In this document: one piece after another, positions 50,310 through 58,321 of the stretch
Position numbering within the stretch: the stretch's first letter is position 1
Layout: the number at the start of each line of letters is the position of its first letter
NCBI RefSeq assembly: GCF_003947415.1
Contig: NZ_QHKL01000007.1
Coordinates: 310,001-374,000, forward strand
Length of the DNA stretch: 64,000 nt
Direction of reading: 5' to 3'
DNA from: Amycolatopsis sp. WAC 01376
GTDB taxonomy: Bacteria > Actinomycetota > Actinomycetes > Mycobacteriales > Pseudonocardiaceae
The notes under the pieces: model-generated
What the model was told of the DNA's origin: nothing
Database searches by the model: none
The model's input: the letters and a program-made list of their open reading frames with translations, nothing else
Position numbers and translations under genes: made by a program

Positions 50310-51443
50310 TTGTCACACACGGATTGGTCCCGGCAGGCACTGCCCGGCATGCTCGACGATCTGCGGACGATCGTCGAACTGGAGACCCACAGCTACGACA
50401 AGCCGATGCTGGACAAAGGACTCGACACCATCCGGTCCTGGGTCTTCGACCGCCTCGGCGCGCCCGATACCGAGGCCCGGCACACCGACCTGGTCCGCGG
50501 CGACGTGCTCGAACTGAGCTATGCGGGTACGGCGCCGGGAACGGTGCTGCTCCTGAGCCACTACGACACGGTCTGGCCGACCGGGACGCTCGCAGAGTGG
50601 CCGTACACCGACGACGACGGCCGCATCTCCGGGCCGGGTGCTTTCGACATGAAACTCGGGCTGGTGCAGTCGGTCTGGGCCCTGCGAGGCCTCCGCGAAC
50701 TCGGCCTTCCGCATCCGTCGGTGAAGTTCCTCTTCAACGGCGACGAGGAGATCGGCAGCCCCCACTCGCGGCCGTACATCGAAGCGGCGAGTGAGGGCGC
50801 GCTCGCCACGCTCGTCTTCGAGGCGTCGCTGGACGGCAAGCTGAAGACCGCGCGCAAGGGGGTCGGCCTGTTCGACGTGACGGTCACCGGCGTCGAGGCT
50901 CATGCGGGCCTGGACCCGTACGCGGGAGCGAGCGCGATCCACGCCCTCGCCGAGGTCGTCGGACGGCTCGCCTCGGCGGGCTCGCGCGAACACGGGACCA
51001 CGGTCAACGTCGGCACCATTTCCGGTGGTACCGGTCGCAACGTCACCGCGGGCAACGCCGTCTGCGGTGTCGACGTCCGCGTCGCCGAACCGTCCGAAAT
51101 GGACCGGATCGACGAGGTTTTCGCCGGACTGGCCGCCACCGATCCTCGCGTGACCGTCGCGGTCGAAGGGGAGTGGAACCGTCCGCCGATGACGCCGAAC
51201 GACCCATCGCGGGCCCTGTTCGCGGCGGCGCGGAAGGTGGCCGCCGAAGCGGGCTGGGACCTGGAGGAGACCGCCGTCGGCGGTGCGAGCGACGGTAACT
51301 TCGTGTCCGCGCTGGGCCGCCCGGTGCTCGACGGGCTCGGCGCCGTCGGAGGCGGCGCTCACGCGCGCTTCGAACACGTCCTCGCGACGCACATCCCGGA
51401 ACGGACGGCGCTGGCGATCGGGCTGATCACGGCACTGGCCTGA
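50310..51443 (+). CDS. M20 family metallopeptidase (carboxypeptidase G2-like)
   Basis: A 377-residue zinc peptidase. Metal and catalytic residues are visible: HYDTVWPTG (His ligand and Asp), GPGAFDMKLGL (bridging Asp), NGDEEIGS (catalytic Glu and Glu ligand), VFEASLDG and a late HARFEHV His ligand. The dimerisation insert VTGVEAHAGLDPYAGASAI is present. TTG start at 50310 has AAAGGA 5 nt upstream. Next to an AbgT transporter it probably hydrolyses an imported acyl-glutamate or folate-breakdown compound, in the manner of AbgAB. Confidence 0.92.
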   Translation: MSHTDWSRQALPGMLDDLRTIVELETHSYDKPMLDKGLDTIRSWVFDRLGAPDTEARHTDLVRGDVLELSYAGTAPGTVLLLSHYDTVWPTGTLAEWPYTDDDGRISGPGAFDMKLGLVQSVWALRGLRELGLPHPSVKFLFNGDEEIGSPHSRPYIEAASEGALATLVFEASLDGKLKTARKGVGLFDVTVTGVEAHAGLDPYAGASAIHALAEVVGRLASAGSREHGTTVNVGTISGGTGRNVTAGNAVCGVDVRVAEPSEMDRIDEVFAGLAATDPRVTVAVEGEWNRPPMTPNDPSRALFAAARKVAAEAGWDLEETAVGGASDGNFVSALGRPVLDGLGAVGGGAHARFEHVLATHIPERTALAIGLITALA

Positions 51444-51583
51444 CCGGGTTTCTGTGTCAGGACCCGTATGCCGACCGCTCGCGCGCCGAGCGAGTTGACC
51501 ACGCGCCGGTGGGTTTCGGTGGCCGCCGAACGTGGTAATCCCGGCGGTGTCAGGCCCGCGCAGTCGCCTTGGGGAGTGACGTC

Positions 51584-52225
51584 ATGACCGTTCCGGTCGT
51601 CATCGATTCCGCCGGCGTGGAACTGTCCGGTGACCTGATGGTTCCCGGCGATCCCCGCGGGATCGTGGTGTTCGCGCACGGATCGGGCAGTTCACGGCAC
51701 AGCAGGCGTAACCGGTCGGTGGCCGAGGTATTGCAGGCCAACGGGTTCGCCACGCTGCTGCTGGACCTGCTGACCGAGGACGAGGAACGCGCCGACCGGT
51801 ACACCGGCGAGTTGCGCTTCGATATTCCGCTGCTGGCCGACCGGGTGGTCACCGCGGTGGACGAGATCGGACGCCATGAGGTGGTCCGCGGTCTGCCGAT
51901 CGGGTTGTTCGGTGCCAGTACGGGTGCCGCGGCGGCGTTGATCGCGGCGGCCAGGGAGAAGTCCGTTCGCGCCGTGGTGTCCCGCGGCGGCAGGCCGGAT
52001 CTGGCGAGCGGGGCTTTGCCCGAAGTGAGGGCGCCGACGCTGCTGATCGTCGGCGGCCTGGATCATCCGGTCCTGGAGCTGAACAGGCTCGCGGCCGGGC
52101 AGCTCGTAGCGCCGAACCGTATCGAGACCGTCGCAGGGGCCACCCATTTGTTCGAAGAACCGGGATGTTTGGCGGAGGTGGCCAGGCTGGCGACGGAGTG
52201 GTTTGACCGGCACTTGACGATGTGA
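51584..52225 (+). CDS. alpha/beta hydrolase, dienelactone-hydrolase-like
   Basis: A 213-residue hydrolase with oxyanion region VFAHGSGSSRHS, nucleophile GLFGASTGAAAAL (Ser in GAST), Asp in VGGLDHPV and His in AGATHLFEEPG. Such proteins are often encoded beside phosphoribosyltransferase-like or stress genes in actinomycetes; here a tandem Usp follows. Substrate unknown. ATG at 51584 with GGGGAG upstream. Confidence 0.88.
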   Translation: MTVPVVIDSAGVELSGDLMVPGDPRGIVVFAHGSGSSRHSRRNRSVAEVLQANGFATLLLDLLTEDEERADRYTGELRFDIPLLADRVVTAVDEIGRHEVVRGLPIGLFGASTGAAAALIAAAREKSVRAVVSRGGRPDLASGALPEVRAPTLLIVGGLDHPVLELNRLAAGQLVAPNRIETVAGATHLFEEPGCLAEVARLATEWFDRHLTM

Positions 52226-52310
52226 CTCGGGTTTCCCGCGCTGTGTGTGAGTCGTGGCCGGAGTGGGTACCCGGATGGGTTGACGAGGAGCGACCACCAC
52301 GGGAGCAGCG

Positions 52311-53243
52311 ATGTCAACACCGGAATCCACAGTGGACAAGGGAGCCGTCGTCGTCGGCTATGACGGCTCCGAGCAAGCGCGGAAGGCCGTACGCTGGGCC
52401 GCGGGAGAAGCCGCCGCCCGCGGCCGCGGGCTGGTCGTCGTCCATGTCGTCGGGTTCCCGCCCATGGCCGAGGCGGTGCCGGGTGGCGGGGCGTGGCCGC
52501 GTCCGGGGTTCCTCGAAGCCGGTCAGGAGACGGCGCAGCGGCACGCGGAAACGCTGCTCGGCGATATCGCGCAGGAATGCCGCCGAACGTGGCCGGATCT
52601 GGCCGTCTCGACCCGGTTGCTGTCCGGCCGTGCCCCCGATGCGCTGGCCGATGCCGCGGCGAACGCGGAACTGCTGGTCATCGGGTCGTCCGGGCTCACC
52701 GCGCTGCCGAGGCTCCTGGTCGGGTCGACGGCCAACGAACTCCTGCACGACTGCCACCGGCCGATCGTGGTGGTGCGTGACAGCGACGAACCGTCGGCGG
52801 GCGAGGAGAGAAAGGTCGTGGTGGGCGTCGACGGATCCGAGACCAGTGTCGAAGCCATCGGTTTCGCCTACGACTTCGCCGCCCGGCACGGCTGCGTGCT
52901 GGTGGCCTTGCACGTCTGGTCCGACCTGCCCCTCGAGGCGATGGCGGTCAACCCCACCGAGCACGACAGGGAGATCATCCAGGAACGAGGAAAGCCGCTG
53001 CTCGACGAATCGCTGGCAGGCCATCGGGACCAGTACCCGGACGTCCCCGTCCATCGGGTGATCGCGATCGACCGGCCTGCCCATGCGCTTTCAGAGCAGG
53101 CCGAGGGGGCCACGCTGCTCGTCGTCGGCAGCCACGGACGTGGCCCGCTACGGCGTGCCCTCCTGGGATCGGTCAGCCGCGCGGTGGTGCACCACGCACC
53201 CTGCCCCGTCGCCGTGGTCCGTCACCACAAGGAACGGCGGTAA
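52311..53243 (+). CDS. universal stress protein with two Usp domains
   Basis: A 310-residue protein with two Usp repeats. The first begins VVVGYDGSEQARKAVRWA and ends GSSGLTALPRLLVGSTANELLHD; the second begins VVVGVDGSETSVEAIGFA and ends GSHGRGPLRRALLGSVSRAVVHHAPCPVAVV. The G-x2-G-x9-G-S/T ATP-binding motif is intact in both. Probably part of a hypoxia/dormancy-type response. It lies 85 bp after the hydrolase. Confidence 0.93.
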   Translation: MSTPESTVDKGAVVVGYDGSEQARKAVRWAAGEAAARGRGLVVVHVVGFPPMAEAVPGGGAWPRPGFLEAGQETAQRHAETLLGDIAQECRRTWPDLAVSTRLLSGRAPDALADAAANAELLVIGSSGLTALPRLLVGSTANELLHDCHRPIVVVRDSDEPSAGEERKVVVGVDGSETSVEAIGFAYDFAARHGCVLVALHVWSDLPLEAMAVNPTEHDREIIQERGKPLLDESLAGHRDQYPDVPVHRVIAIDRPAHALSEQAEGATLLVVGSHGRGPLRRALLGSVSRAVVHHAPCPVAVVRHHKERR

Positions 53244-53254
53244 ACCTCGCCCTC

Positions 53255-53641
53255 TCAAACGGCGTCGCTCAACCAGCGGTTCGCCCGTTGCCAGATGACT
53301 CGCGAATCGACGTCATCGGTGCTCCAGGTGGTCGCGCGGGTGGTACCGAGTTCGCGGTACTTACGCATGATCGCCACGTGGGCAGGCAGCCCGACGAAAC
53401 CACGCAAACCGCCGTGGTCGCGCCACACCGACACCGATCCCAGCCGCCGGCGCAGCGGTTCTGCCCACAGCCACTGGCCGACCGCGCCGGGCAGCCGGGG
53501 CCACTCGCGGCTGAGCAGGTACCCCGCCCGGTAGGCGCCCGGCGTGCTCCGAAAGTCGTCGAGTGTCAACGCGGTGACGCTGACCAGCACTTCTCCGGCG
53601 AAGTCCGCGGCCTGACCGGGGATCCACTTGACTCTGATCAT
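53255..53641 (-). CDS. small dimeric alpha/beta-barrel-like protein of unknown function
   Basis: A 128-residue protein. LLSREWPRLPGAVGQWLWAEPLRRRLGSVSVWRDHGGLRGFVGLPAHVAIMRKYRELGTTRATTW has the pattern of small ferredoxin-fold proteins related to antibiotic-biosynthesis-monooxygenase and CrtA-like families. ATG at 53641 follows GAGGAG by 5 nt. A perfect 22-bp palindrome lies 45 bp upstream, so it is likely under direct repression. Function unknown. Confidence 0.78.
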   Translation of the reverse strand: MIRVKWIPGQAADFAGEVLVSVTALTLDDFRSTPGAYRAGYLLSREWPRLPGAVGQWLWAEPLRRRLGSVSVWRDHGGLRGFVGLPAHVAIMRKYRELGTTRATTWSTDDVDSRVIWQRANRWLSDAV

Positions 53642-53686
53642 GCTCGCTCCTCGCATCACCTCAGCCAAAATGACTGCGTGCTGCTT

Positions 53687-53708
53687 ATGATACGCACGTG
53701 CGTATCAT
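53687..53708. promoter_or_regulatory. perfect 22-bp palindrome, orphan operator
   Basis: The sequence from ATGATACGCAC to its complement GTGCGTATCAT is fully symmetric. Length and form fit a TetR-family operator, but no TetR gene is near. It sits 45 bp upstream of the 53255-53641 gene and 124 bp upstream of the GH43 gene on the other strand. Confidence 0.75.
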
Positions 53709-53832
53709 TGTGTGCTACCCGTTGGCGCGCGGATGAATCCAGCAGGACCGGGTGAACGATCAAGTGCATGCTTCCCGGTGACAGCGACCCGGTGAGGCTG
53801 CCGGTCGCGTCGTCGCGTCGACAAAATCGGTT

Positions 53833-54774
53833 ATGAAGTTCAGGCACCGCATCGTGACCCTCGCCGTGGTCACGGCCATGACGCTCACTGCCCCGCCTCC
53901 GGCCTTCGCCATCGGCACGCCGCGGCTGCTCATCGGCCAGGATTTCCCGGACCCCGACATCGTCAAGACCGATGCCGGCTACTTCGCCTTCTCCACGAGC
54001 ACCGGCGCGGTGAAAGTGCCCTACGCGCGGGCTCCGGCGCCGGAAGGTCCTTGGCGAGTGGAAGGCGACGCTCTCGCGGCCGTGCCGAAGTGGGCCAAAC
54101 CGGACGGCGGGTTCTGGGCTCCCGACGTGACCCGGCTTTCCGACGGCACGTTCCTGCTCTACTTCTCGGCGGCGGTGGCTCCCGGTGGGGAGATGTGCAT
54201 CGGCGTCGCGACCGCGTCGAAGGCCGAAGGGCCGTACACGCCTGTCGGGGACGGCCCACTGATCTGCGTTCCCGGCGACGGCGGCGACATCGACCCGCAG
54301 ACCTTTGTGGACTCCGACGGCTCGCGGTACCTGCTCTACAAAAGCGACGGCGCGGCGGTCGGGCCCCCGGCCGCGATCTGGTCGCAGAAACTGCTCGCCG
54401 ACGGACGGACTCCGACCGGCCCGCGCGTCGAGCTTCTCCGTGCCGATCTCACCTCGGAAAAGGGGGTGGTCGAGGCACCGTCGGTGGTGAAGACACCGAG
54501 CCGGTACCTGCTGTTCTACTCCGCCGACACGTTCCAGAGCTCCGGCTATCACACCGGCTACGCCTCGGCGCCCTCGCTGAGCGGACCGTTCGTGAAGGCC
54601 GATGCGCAGTTCCTCTCGACCGATCTGCTCGGCGGCAAGGTCGACGCACCGGGCGGGGCCGACGTCGTCGACGGCCATATCCACTTCCACGGCTGGCTCG
54701 CCGGCGGCCGCACCGCCCGCGGGATGTACCAGCTGCCCATCGGCTTCCCGAACGACGTTCCCCAGCTCGGCTGA
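53833..54774 (+). CDS. secreted glycoside hydrolase, GH43 family
   Basis: A 313-residue exported enzyme with a signal peptide (RIVTLAVVTAMTLTAPPPAFA) and the five-bladed propeller of GH43. Catalytic residues are DFPDPD (37-42, base), GDIDPQTFVD (pKa modulator) and VVEAPSVVK (acid Glu). These enzymes split arabinan, arabinoxylan or xylo-oligosaccharides. Family tells inverting mechanism; exact substrate is not clear. No sugar transporter or regulator lies beside it. Confidence 0.9.
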   Translation: MKFRHRIVTLAVVTAMTLTAPPPAFAIGTPRLLIGQDFPDPDIVKTDAGYFAFSTSTGAVKVPYARAPAPEGPWRVEGDALAAVPKWAKPDGGFWAPDVTRLSDGTFLLYFSAAVAPGGEMCIGVATASKAEGPYTPVGDGPLICVPGDGGDIDPQTFVDSDGSRYLLYKSDGAAVGPPAAIWSQKLLADGRTPTGPRVELLRADLTSEKGVVEAPSVVKTPSRYLLFYSADTFQSSGYHTGYASAPSLSGPFVKADAQFLSTDLLGGKVDAPGGADVVDGHIHFHGWLAGGRTARGMYQLPIGFPNDVPQLG

Positions 54775-54821
54775 TCGGCGAGCCGGGGGTTTCGTCGCCT
54801 GTGTCCGGGTACCCGGGCGGC

Positions 54822-55058
54822 ATGACCGCCTTACCGCCCAACCCGGAACCCGAGAAGACCCCCGACCTCGAACCGGGAGGCGGTGTGTCGCCGGGTGACA
54901 CACCGCCCGACTCGGCTCAGACGTCCGGGCTCTCACATCCGCAGCCGATGCCGTCCAAGGCGATGCCCATCGCCTGGCTGGTGCTCATCGGCATTCTTGT
55001 CGTGCTGGCGACCGGTTTCGTCATCGCGCTGGGGCTGGGCTGGCTCAAGCTGGGCTGA
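54822..55058 (+). CDS. DUF6480-type small membrane protein
   Basis: A 78-residue protein: a Pro-rich acidic N-terminus (NPEPEKTPDLEPGGGVSPGDTPP) and one C-terminal membrane helix (MPIAWLVLIGILVVLATGFVIALGLG). This organisation matches DUF6480 of actinomycetes, whose role is unknown. It starts 47 bp after the GH43 stop and converges on the alpha/beta hydrolase gene. Confidence 0.8.
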   Translation: MTALPPNPEPEKTPDLEPGGGVSPGDTPPDSAQTSGLSHPQPMPSKAMPIAWLVLIGILVVLATGFVIALGLGWLKLG

Positions 55059-55064
55059 TCGAGG

Positions 55065-55958
55065 TCAGCGCAAAGCGCGGTCGAGGAAGTCTCGGATGAG
55101 CTCGGTGATTTCCGGGCCGTGCGTCTCCAGGGCGAAGTGTCCGGCGTCGAGAAGGTGCAATTCGGCGTCGGGCAGGTCGCGAAGGAAGGCGCGGGCACCG
55201 TCGGCACCGAAGATCTCGTCGTGCTCGCCCCAGGTGATGAGCGTCGGCGGGCGGTGCTCGCGGAAGTACCGCTGGACGGCCGGGTAGACGTCGAGATTGA
55301 ACTGGTAGTCCCAGAACAGCTGCAGTTGCACCTCTTTATTGCCGGGGCGGTCGAGCAGGGCCTGGTCAAGGGTCCAGGTGTCCGGGGTGAGCCGGTCCAG
55401 CCGGTCGGCGGGGACGCCGTGGGTGTACTGCCAACGGGTCGCCGCGGGCTCCAGGAGTTCGCGTACGGCTGCTTCGTGGGTTTCGCGGTCCTTGGCGTGC
55501 GCGAACAGAACATCCCAAAACGGTGTGAAGCCGTCGACGTAGGCGTTGCCGGATTGCACCAGCAGCGCGCTGACCCGCTCCGGATGCCGGCTCGCGATGC
55601 GGAGCCCGATGGGCGCCCCGTAGTCCTGGATGTAAAGGGCGAAGCGGTCCAAACCGAGTCCGTCGAGGAGCCCGATCGTGATCGCGGTCAGGTTCTCGAA
55701 CGAGTAGTCGAACCGGTCGACGGGCGGGGCGTCGGAGTGGCCGAACCCGATGTGGTCGGGGGCGATGACGTGGTAGCGGTCGGCCAATGCGGGGATCAGC
55801 TCGCGGAACATGTGCGACGACGTGGGAAAACCGTGCAACAACACCACGGTCGGCGCCGTGGGGTCACCGGCTTCTCGGTAGAACACGCTGCGGCCGTCGA
55901 CGGTCGCGGTGCGGTGGAACACCTCTCCGGATCTGGCGGGACGGGTGGCTTCGGACAT
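55065..55958 (-). CDS. alpha/beta hydrolase, haloalkane dehalogenase / epoxide hydrolase-like
   Basis: A 297-residue hydrolase with LLHGFPTSSHMFRELIP (oxyanion), DHIGFGHSD, nucleophile motif YIQDYGAPIG (Asp in place of Ser), ITWGEHDEIFGADGA (acid) and GHFALETHG (His). An Asp nucleophile is a feature of epoxide hydrolases and dehalogenases. Divergent from a CGNR protein gene with an inverted repeat between them. Confidence 0.9.
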   Translation of the reverse strand: MSEATRPARSGEVFHRTATVDGRSVFYREAGDPTAPTVVLLHGFPTSSHMFRELIPALADRYHVIAPDHIGFGHSDAPPVDRFDYSFENLTAITIGLLDGLGLDRFALYIQDYGAPIGLRIASRHPERVSALLVQSGNAYVDGFTPFWDVLFAHAKDRETHEAAVRELLEPAATRWQYTHGVPADRLDRLTPDTWTLDQALLDRPGNKEVQLQLFWDYQFNLDVYPAVQRYFREHRPPTLITWGEHDEIFGADGARAFLRDLPDAELHLLDAGHFALETHGPEITELIRDFLDRALR

Positions 55959-55980
55959 GGAGATACTCCTTGAGCTTGAT

Positions 55981-56010
55981 CTAACCTTCTAATGTCTTGA
56001 GAACGGTTAG
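55981..56010. promoter_or_regulatory. CTAACC...GGTTAG inverted repeat, candidate CGNR operator
   Basis: CTAACCTTCT at 55981-55990 is inverted as AGAACGGTTAG at 56000-56010 with one bulged base. A third CTAACC half-site lies near 56031. It lies in the 109-bp divergent gap. Confidence 0.55.
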
Positions 56011-56067
56011 AGACAAGCATGCGGGAACCTAACCTGTCAAGCGATCGACGAAGGGTAGGATGCCGGT

Positions 56068-56589
56068 GTGCTGCAACGTCCTCTGTCCGGCGAGCCCATC
56101 GCTTTGGACCTGCTGAACACCACGTGGCCTGATCGTGGTGTTCAGCAGGACGTCTTCGACGAACCCGGAGGGATCGGTGCCTGGCTGGCCGAATGGGGTC
56201 TTCCGGATCAGCCAGGCGCGGAGGAGCCGCTACGTCACACGCGTTCCGTCCTGCGTGAGCTGCTCGAAAGGCCCGGCGATCCCGCCGAACGCGCGCTGAA
56301 CGCGGTGCTGGAGCGAGGGCGGTTGCGGCCGGAACTGCGGCAGGGCGGCCCCGAAGAGGTGATCGAGGTCGAGGACCCGTCCTGGCGCCCCGCGTGGCTC
56401 GCGGCCTACGGCTACTTGACTCTGCTGCGCGCGCGCCCGGAACGGATCAAGCGGTGTTCGGCGTATCCGGTGTGCACGCTGTACTTCGACGACACGACCC
56501 GTAACGGCACCAGGCGGTGGTGCTCCATGGAGACCTGCGGCAACCGGGCGAAAGCCGCTCGTCACTATCGCCGCGAACGTTCGGCTTAG
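56068..56589 (+). CDS. CGNR zinc-finger protein (ABATE domain), putative regulator
   Basis: A 173-residue protein. The N-terminal ABATE-like domain contains GEPIALDLLNTTW and a helical middle; the C-terminal zinc finger reads CSAYPVCTLYFDDTTRNGTRRWCSMETCGNRAKAARHYRR, where the four zinc ligands and CGNR motif are clear. Family members are considered stress-linked transcription factors. GTG start at 56068 with AAGGGTAGGA upstream. Likely represses or activates the divergent hydrolase. Confidence 0.92.
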   Translation: MLQRPLSGEPIALDLLNTTWPDRGVQQDVFDEPGGIGAWLAEWGLPDQPGAEEPLRHTRSVLRELLERPGDPAERALNAVLERGRLRPELRQGGPEEVIEVEDPSWRPAWLAAYGYLTLLRARPERIKRCSAYPVCTLYFDDTTRNGTRRWCSMETCGNRAKAARHYRRERSA

Positions 56590-57026
56590 GCGCTACTCAG
56601 CGACTCGCGTTGCCGTGCCATCAGGGTGCCGATCGCGACGAGCACGGCGCCCAGCACCAGGAAGCCGAGGTCGTAGGCCGTCTGGTGGGCACCCGGGCGG
56701 ACATGGTGGACGCCGAGGATCAGGTGGTCGACCGTGCCTTCGACGAGGTTGAACACACCCCAGCCCGCGAGCGCGCCGCCCCAGAGGACGGGGCCGGGCA
56801 ACCGATTCCCGCGGTTGAGCAGGACGACGCCGAGGACGACGAAGATCAAGCACAACAAGTGGAACAGGCCGTCGCCGACCATGTTCAGGTGGAGGTCTTC
56901 CGGAGTGTCTGGCGGGTACCAGCTCGACAGCATGTGATGCCACCCGAGGATCTGGTGAGCGACGATGCCGTCGACGAAACCGCCGAAGCCCGATCCGAGC
57001 AAGAGCGAGGACGCAGGGAGTCTCAT
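56586..57026 (-). CDS. DUF2243 membrane protein
   Basis: A 146-residue protein with four hydrophobic helices. GFGGFVDGIVAHQILGWHHMLS and VFNLVEGTVDHLILGVHHVRPGAH are the His-rich segments of DUF2243; paired His suggest haem or metal binding in the membrane. ATG at 57026. It follows the ATP-grasp gene by 29 bp on the same strand, so it may be the last gene of the ligase locus; stops overlap with the convergent CGNR gene. Confidence 0.87.
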   Translation of the reverse strand: MRLPASSLLLGSGFGGFVDGIVAHQILGWHHMLSSWYPPDTPEDLHLNMVGDGLFHLLCLIFVVLGVVLLNRGNRLPGPVLWGGALAGWGVFNLVEGTVDHLILGVHHVRPGAHQTAYDLGFLVLGAVLVAIGTLMARQRESLSSA

Positions 57027-57055
57027 GCGGGCACGGTTAGCCTGGCTGCCGTGGG

Positions 57056-58321
57056 TCAAACACCCGATTCCGAATCGGCATGGATCGTGGTGATGCGCAG
57101 CGAGGCCTCGGCGGCGTCGAGCGTCCGGGCGCATTCGCCGATCGAGTCGGCGACCGCGGTGACGTAGGCGACGCGGCCCCAGACGGTGCCTTTGGGCGGC
57201 GGGGAAACCACGGCGCCGGGCTCGGCGATGGTGACCGCCTTGTCCACTGTGGACGGAAGCGTCGCCGGGTCGAAGTGGATCGAGGCGATGGTGGTGTCGT
57301 CCCGGTCGACGTAGCAGAAGCGGATACCCGCCACCCGCCGCCGGGTGGGACGCACGTCGAGGTCGTGACCGCAGGCCGCCGCGGCGGCGAGGGCGCCGGG
57401 GTCGATGCCGGTCGCCAGCTTGCCGAGACAGGGGATCAGGTCGCCGCCGAGCCTGCCGTTGACCTCGATGAGTTTCGGGCCCGTCCCGGTCAGCATGTAC
57501 TCGGTGTGCGTCCACCCGTCCCGGAAGTCCAGCGCGGTGTGAGTGTCCTGCAGGAGCGCGGTGAACGCGGGGTCGGCGAGCAGCGGATCGTTCGCGTCCA
57601 CGTAATGGCCGACCTCTTCGGCGTAGGGCGGGAAGCCGACCACCTTGCGGGCCAGGAAGAGCGGTGTCACCTTCCCGTCCTGCACGACCGAGTCGACGCT
57701 GATCTCCTCGCCGGTCACGCATTGCTCGACCAGGACCGGGTGATCACTGGCGTAGACGACCGGGTCGGGTGCCTTGGTGTCGCGGGTGAAGGCGAACATC
57801 TCGCGCAGCCGCTCGGGATCGTCGACCCGGACCACACCGAGACTGGCGCCGAGACCACGGGGTTTGAGGATGGCCGGGTACCCCACCTGTTCCGCCGCGG
57901 CCAGTGCCTGGGCAAGGGTGCGGACCTTGACCGAACGGGGCTGTGGCACGCCGGCCTCGGCCAGCGCGGCGCGGGTCTGCGCCTTGTCCCGCAGCCGCCA
58001 GATCATCGCCGGGTCGCCGCACCGCAGCCCGAGCGCCTCCGCGACGTGGGCGGTGGCGTGGATACGTCCTTCATCCCAGCAGAGCACGCCATCGATCGGC
58101 TCGGCCTGGTTCACCCGGAGGGCCTCGCGGGCCATCGCGGGACCGTCGATGGTGCTGGGCAGCACGGACCAGCCGGTGAGGTACTCCCGTTCCCATTGTG
58201 GTTCGGCGGTGTGGAACAGGTGGACCCGGTACCGGGTGCTGATCGACCGCAGCAGGTACTCCCGGAACACCTGCCAGCCGGTCGCGATCAGCAGCAGCCG
58301 CGGTCGCGTTTCACTGGACAT
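57056..58321 (-). CDS. ATP-grasp ligase 2
   Basis: A 421-residue enzyme. The central ATP-grasp fold shows YPAILKPRGLGASLGVVRV, VLVEQCVTGEEISVDSVVQDG, VVGFPPYAEEVGHYV and the metal-binding LIEVNGRLGGDLIP; a C-terminal domain contains RRRVAGIRFCYV. Best matches in pattern are L-amino-acid ligases such as BacD and carnosine-synthase-like enzymes that form amide bonds with an acyl-phosphate. Its start overlaps the antiporter stop by 11 bp. Substrates not predictable. Confidence 0.9.
   Translation of the reverse strand: MSSETRPRLLLIATGWQVFREYLLRSISTRYRVHLFHTAEPQWEREYLTGWSVLPSTIDGPAMAREALRVNQAEPIDGVLCWDEGRIHATAHVAEALGLRCGDPAMIWRLRDKAQTRAALAEAGVPQPRSVKVRTLAQALAAAEQVGYPAILKPRGLGASLGVVRVDDPERLREMFAFTRDTKAPDPVVYASDHPVLVEQCVTGEEISVDSVVQDGKVTPLFLARKVVGFPPYAEEVGHYVDANDPLLADPAFTALLQDTHTALDFRDGWTHTEYMLTGTGPKLIEVNGRLGGDLIPCLGKLATGIDPGALAAAAACGHDLDVRPTRRRVAGIRFCYVDRDDTTIASIHFDPATLPSTVDKAVTIAEPGAVVSPPPKGTVWGRVAYVTAVADSIGECARTLDAAEASLRITTIHADSESGV

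Noticed and set aside
57056..58321. ATP-grasp 2 as a graspetide (omega-ester peptide) ligase acting on the 49-residue protein
   Set aside because: The ligase has the amino-acid-ligase layout, no precursor gene with repeated Thr/Glu core lies beside it, and the 49-codon gene is 30 kb away.
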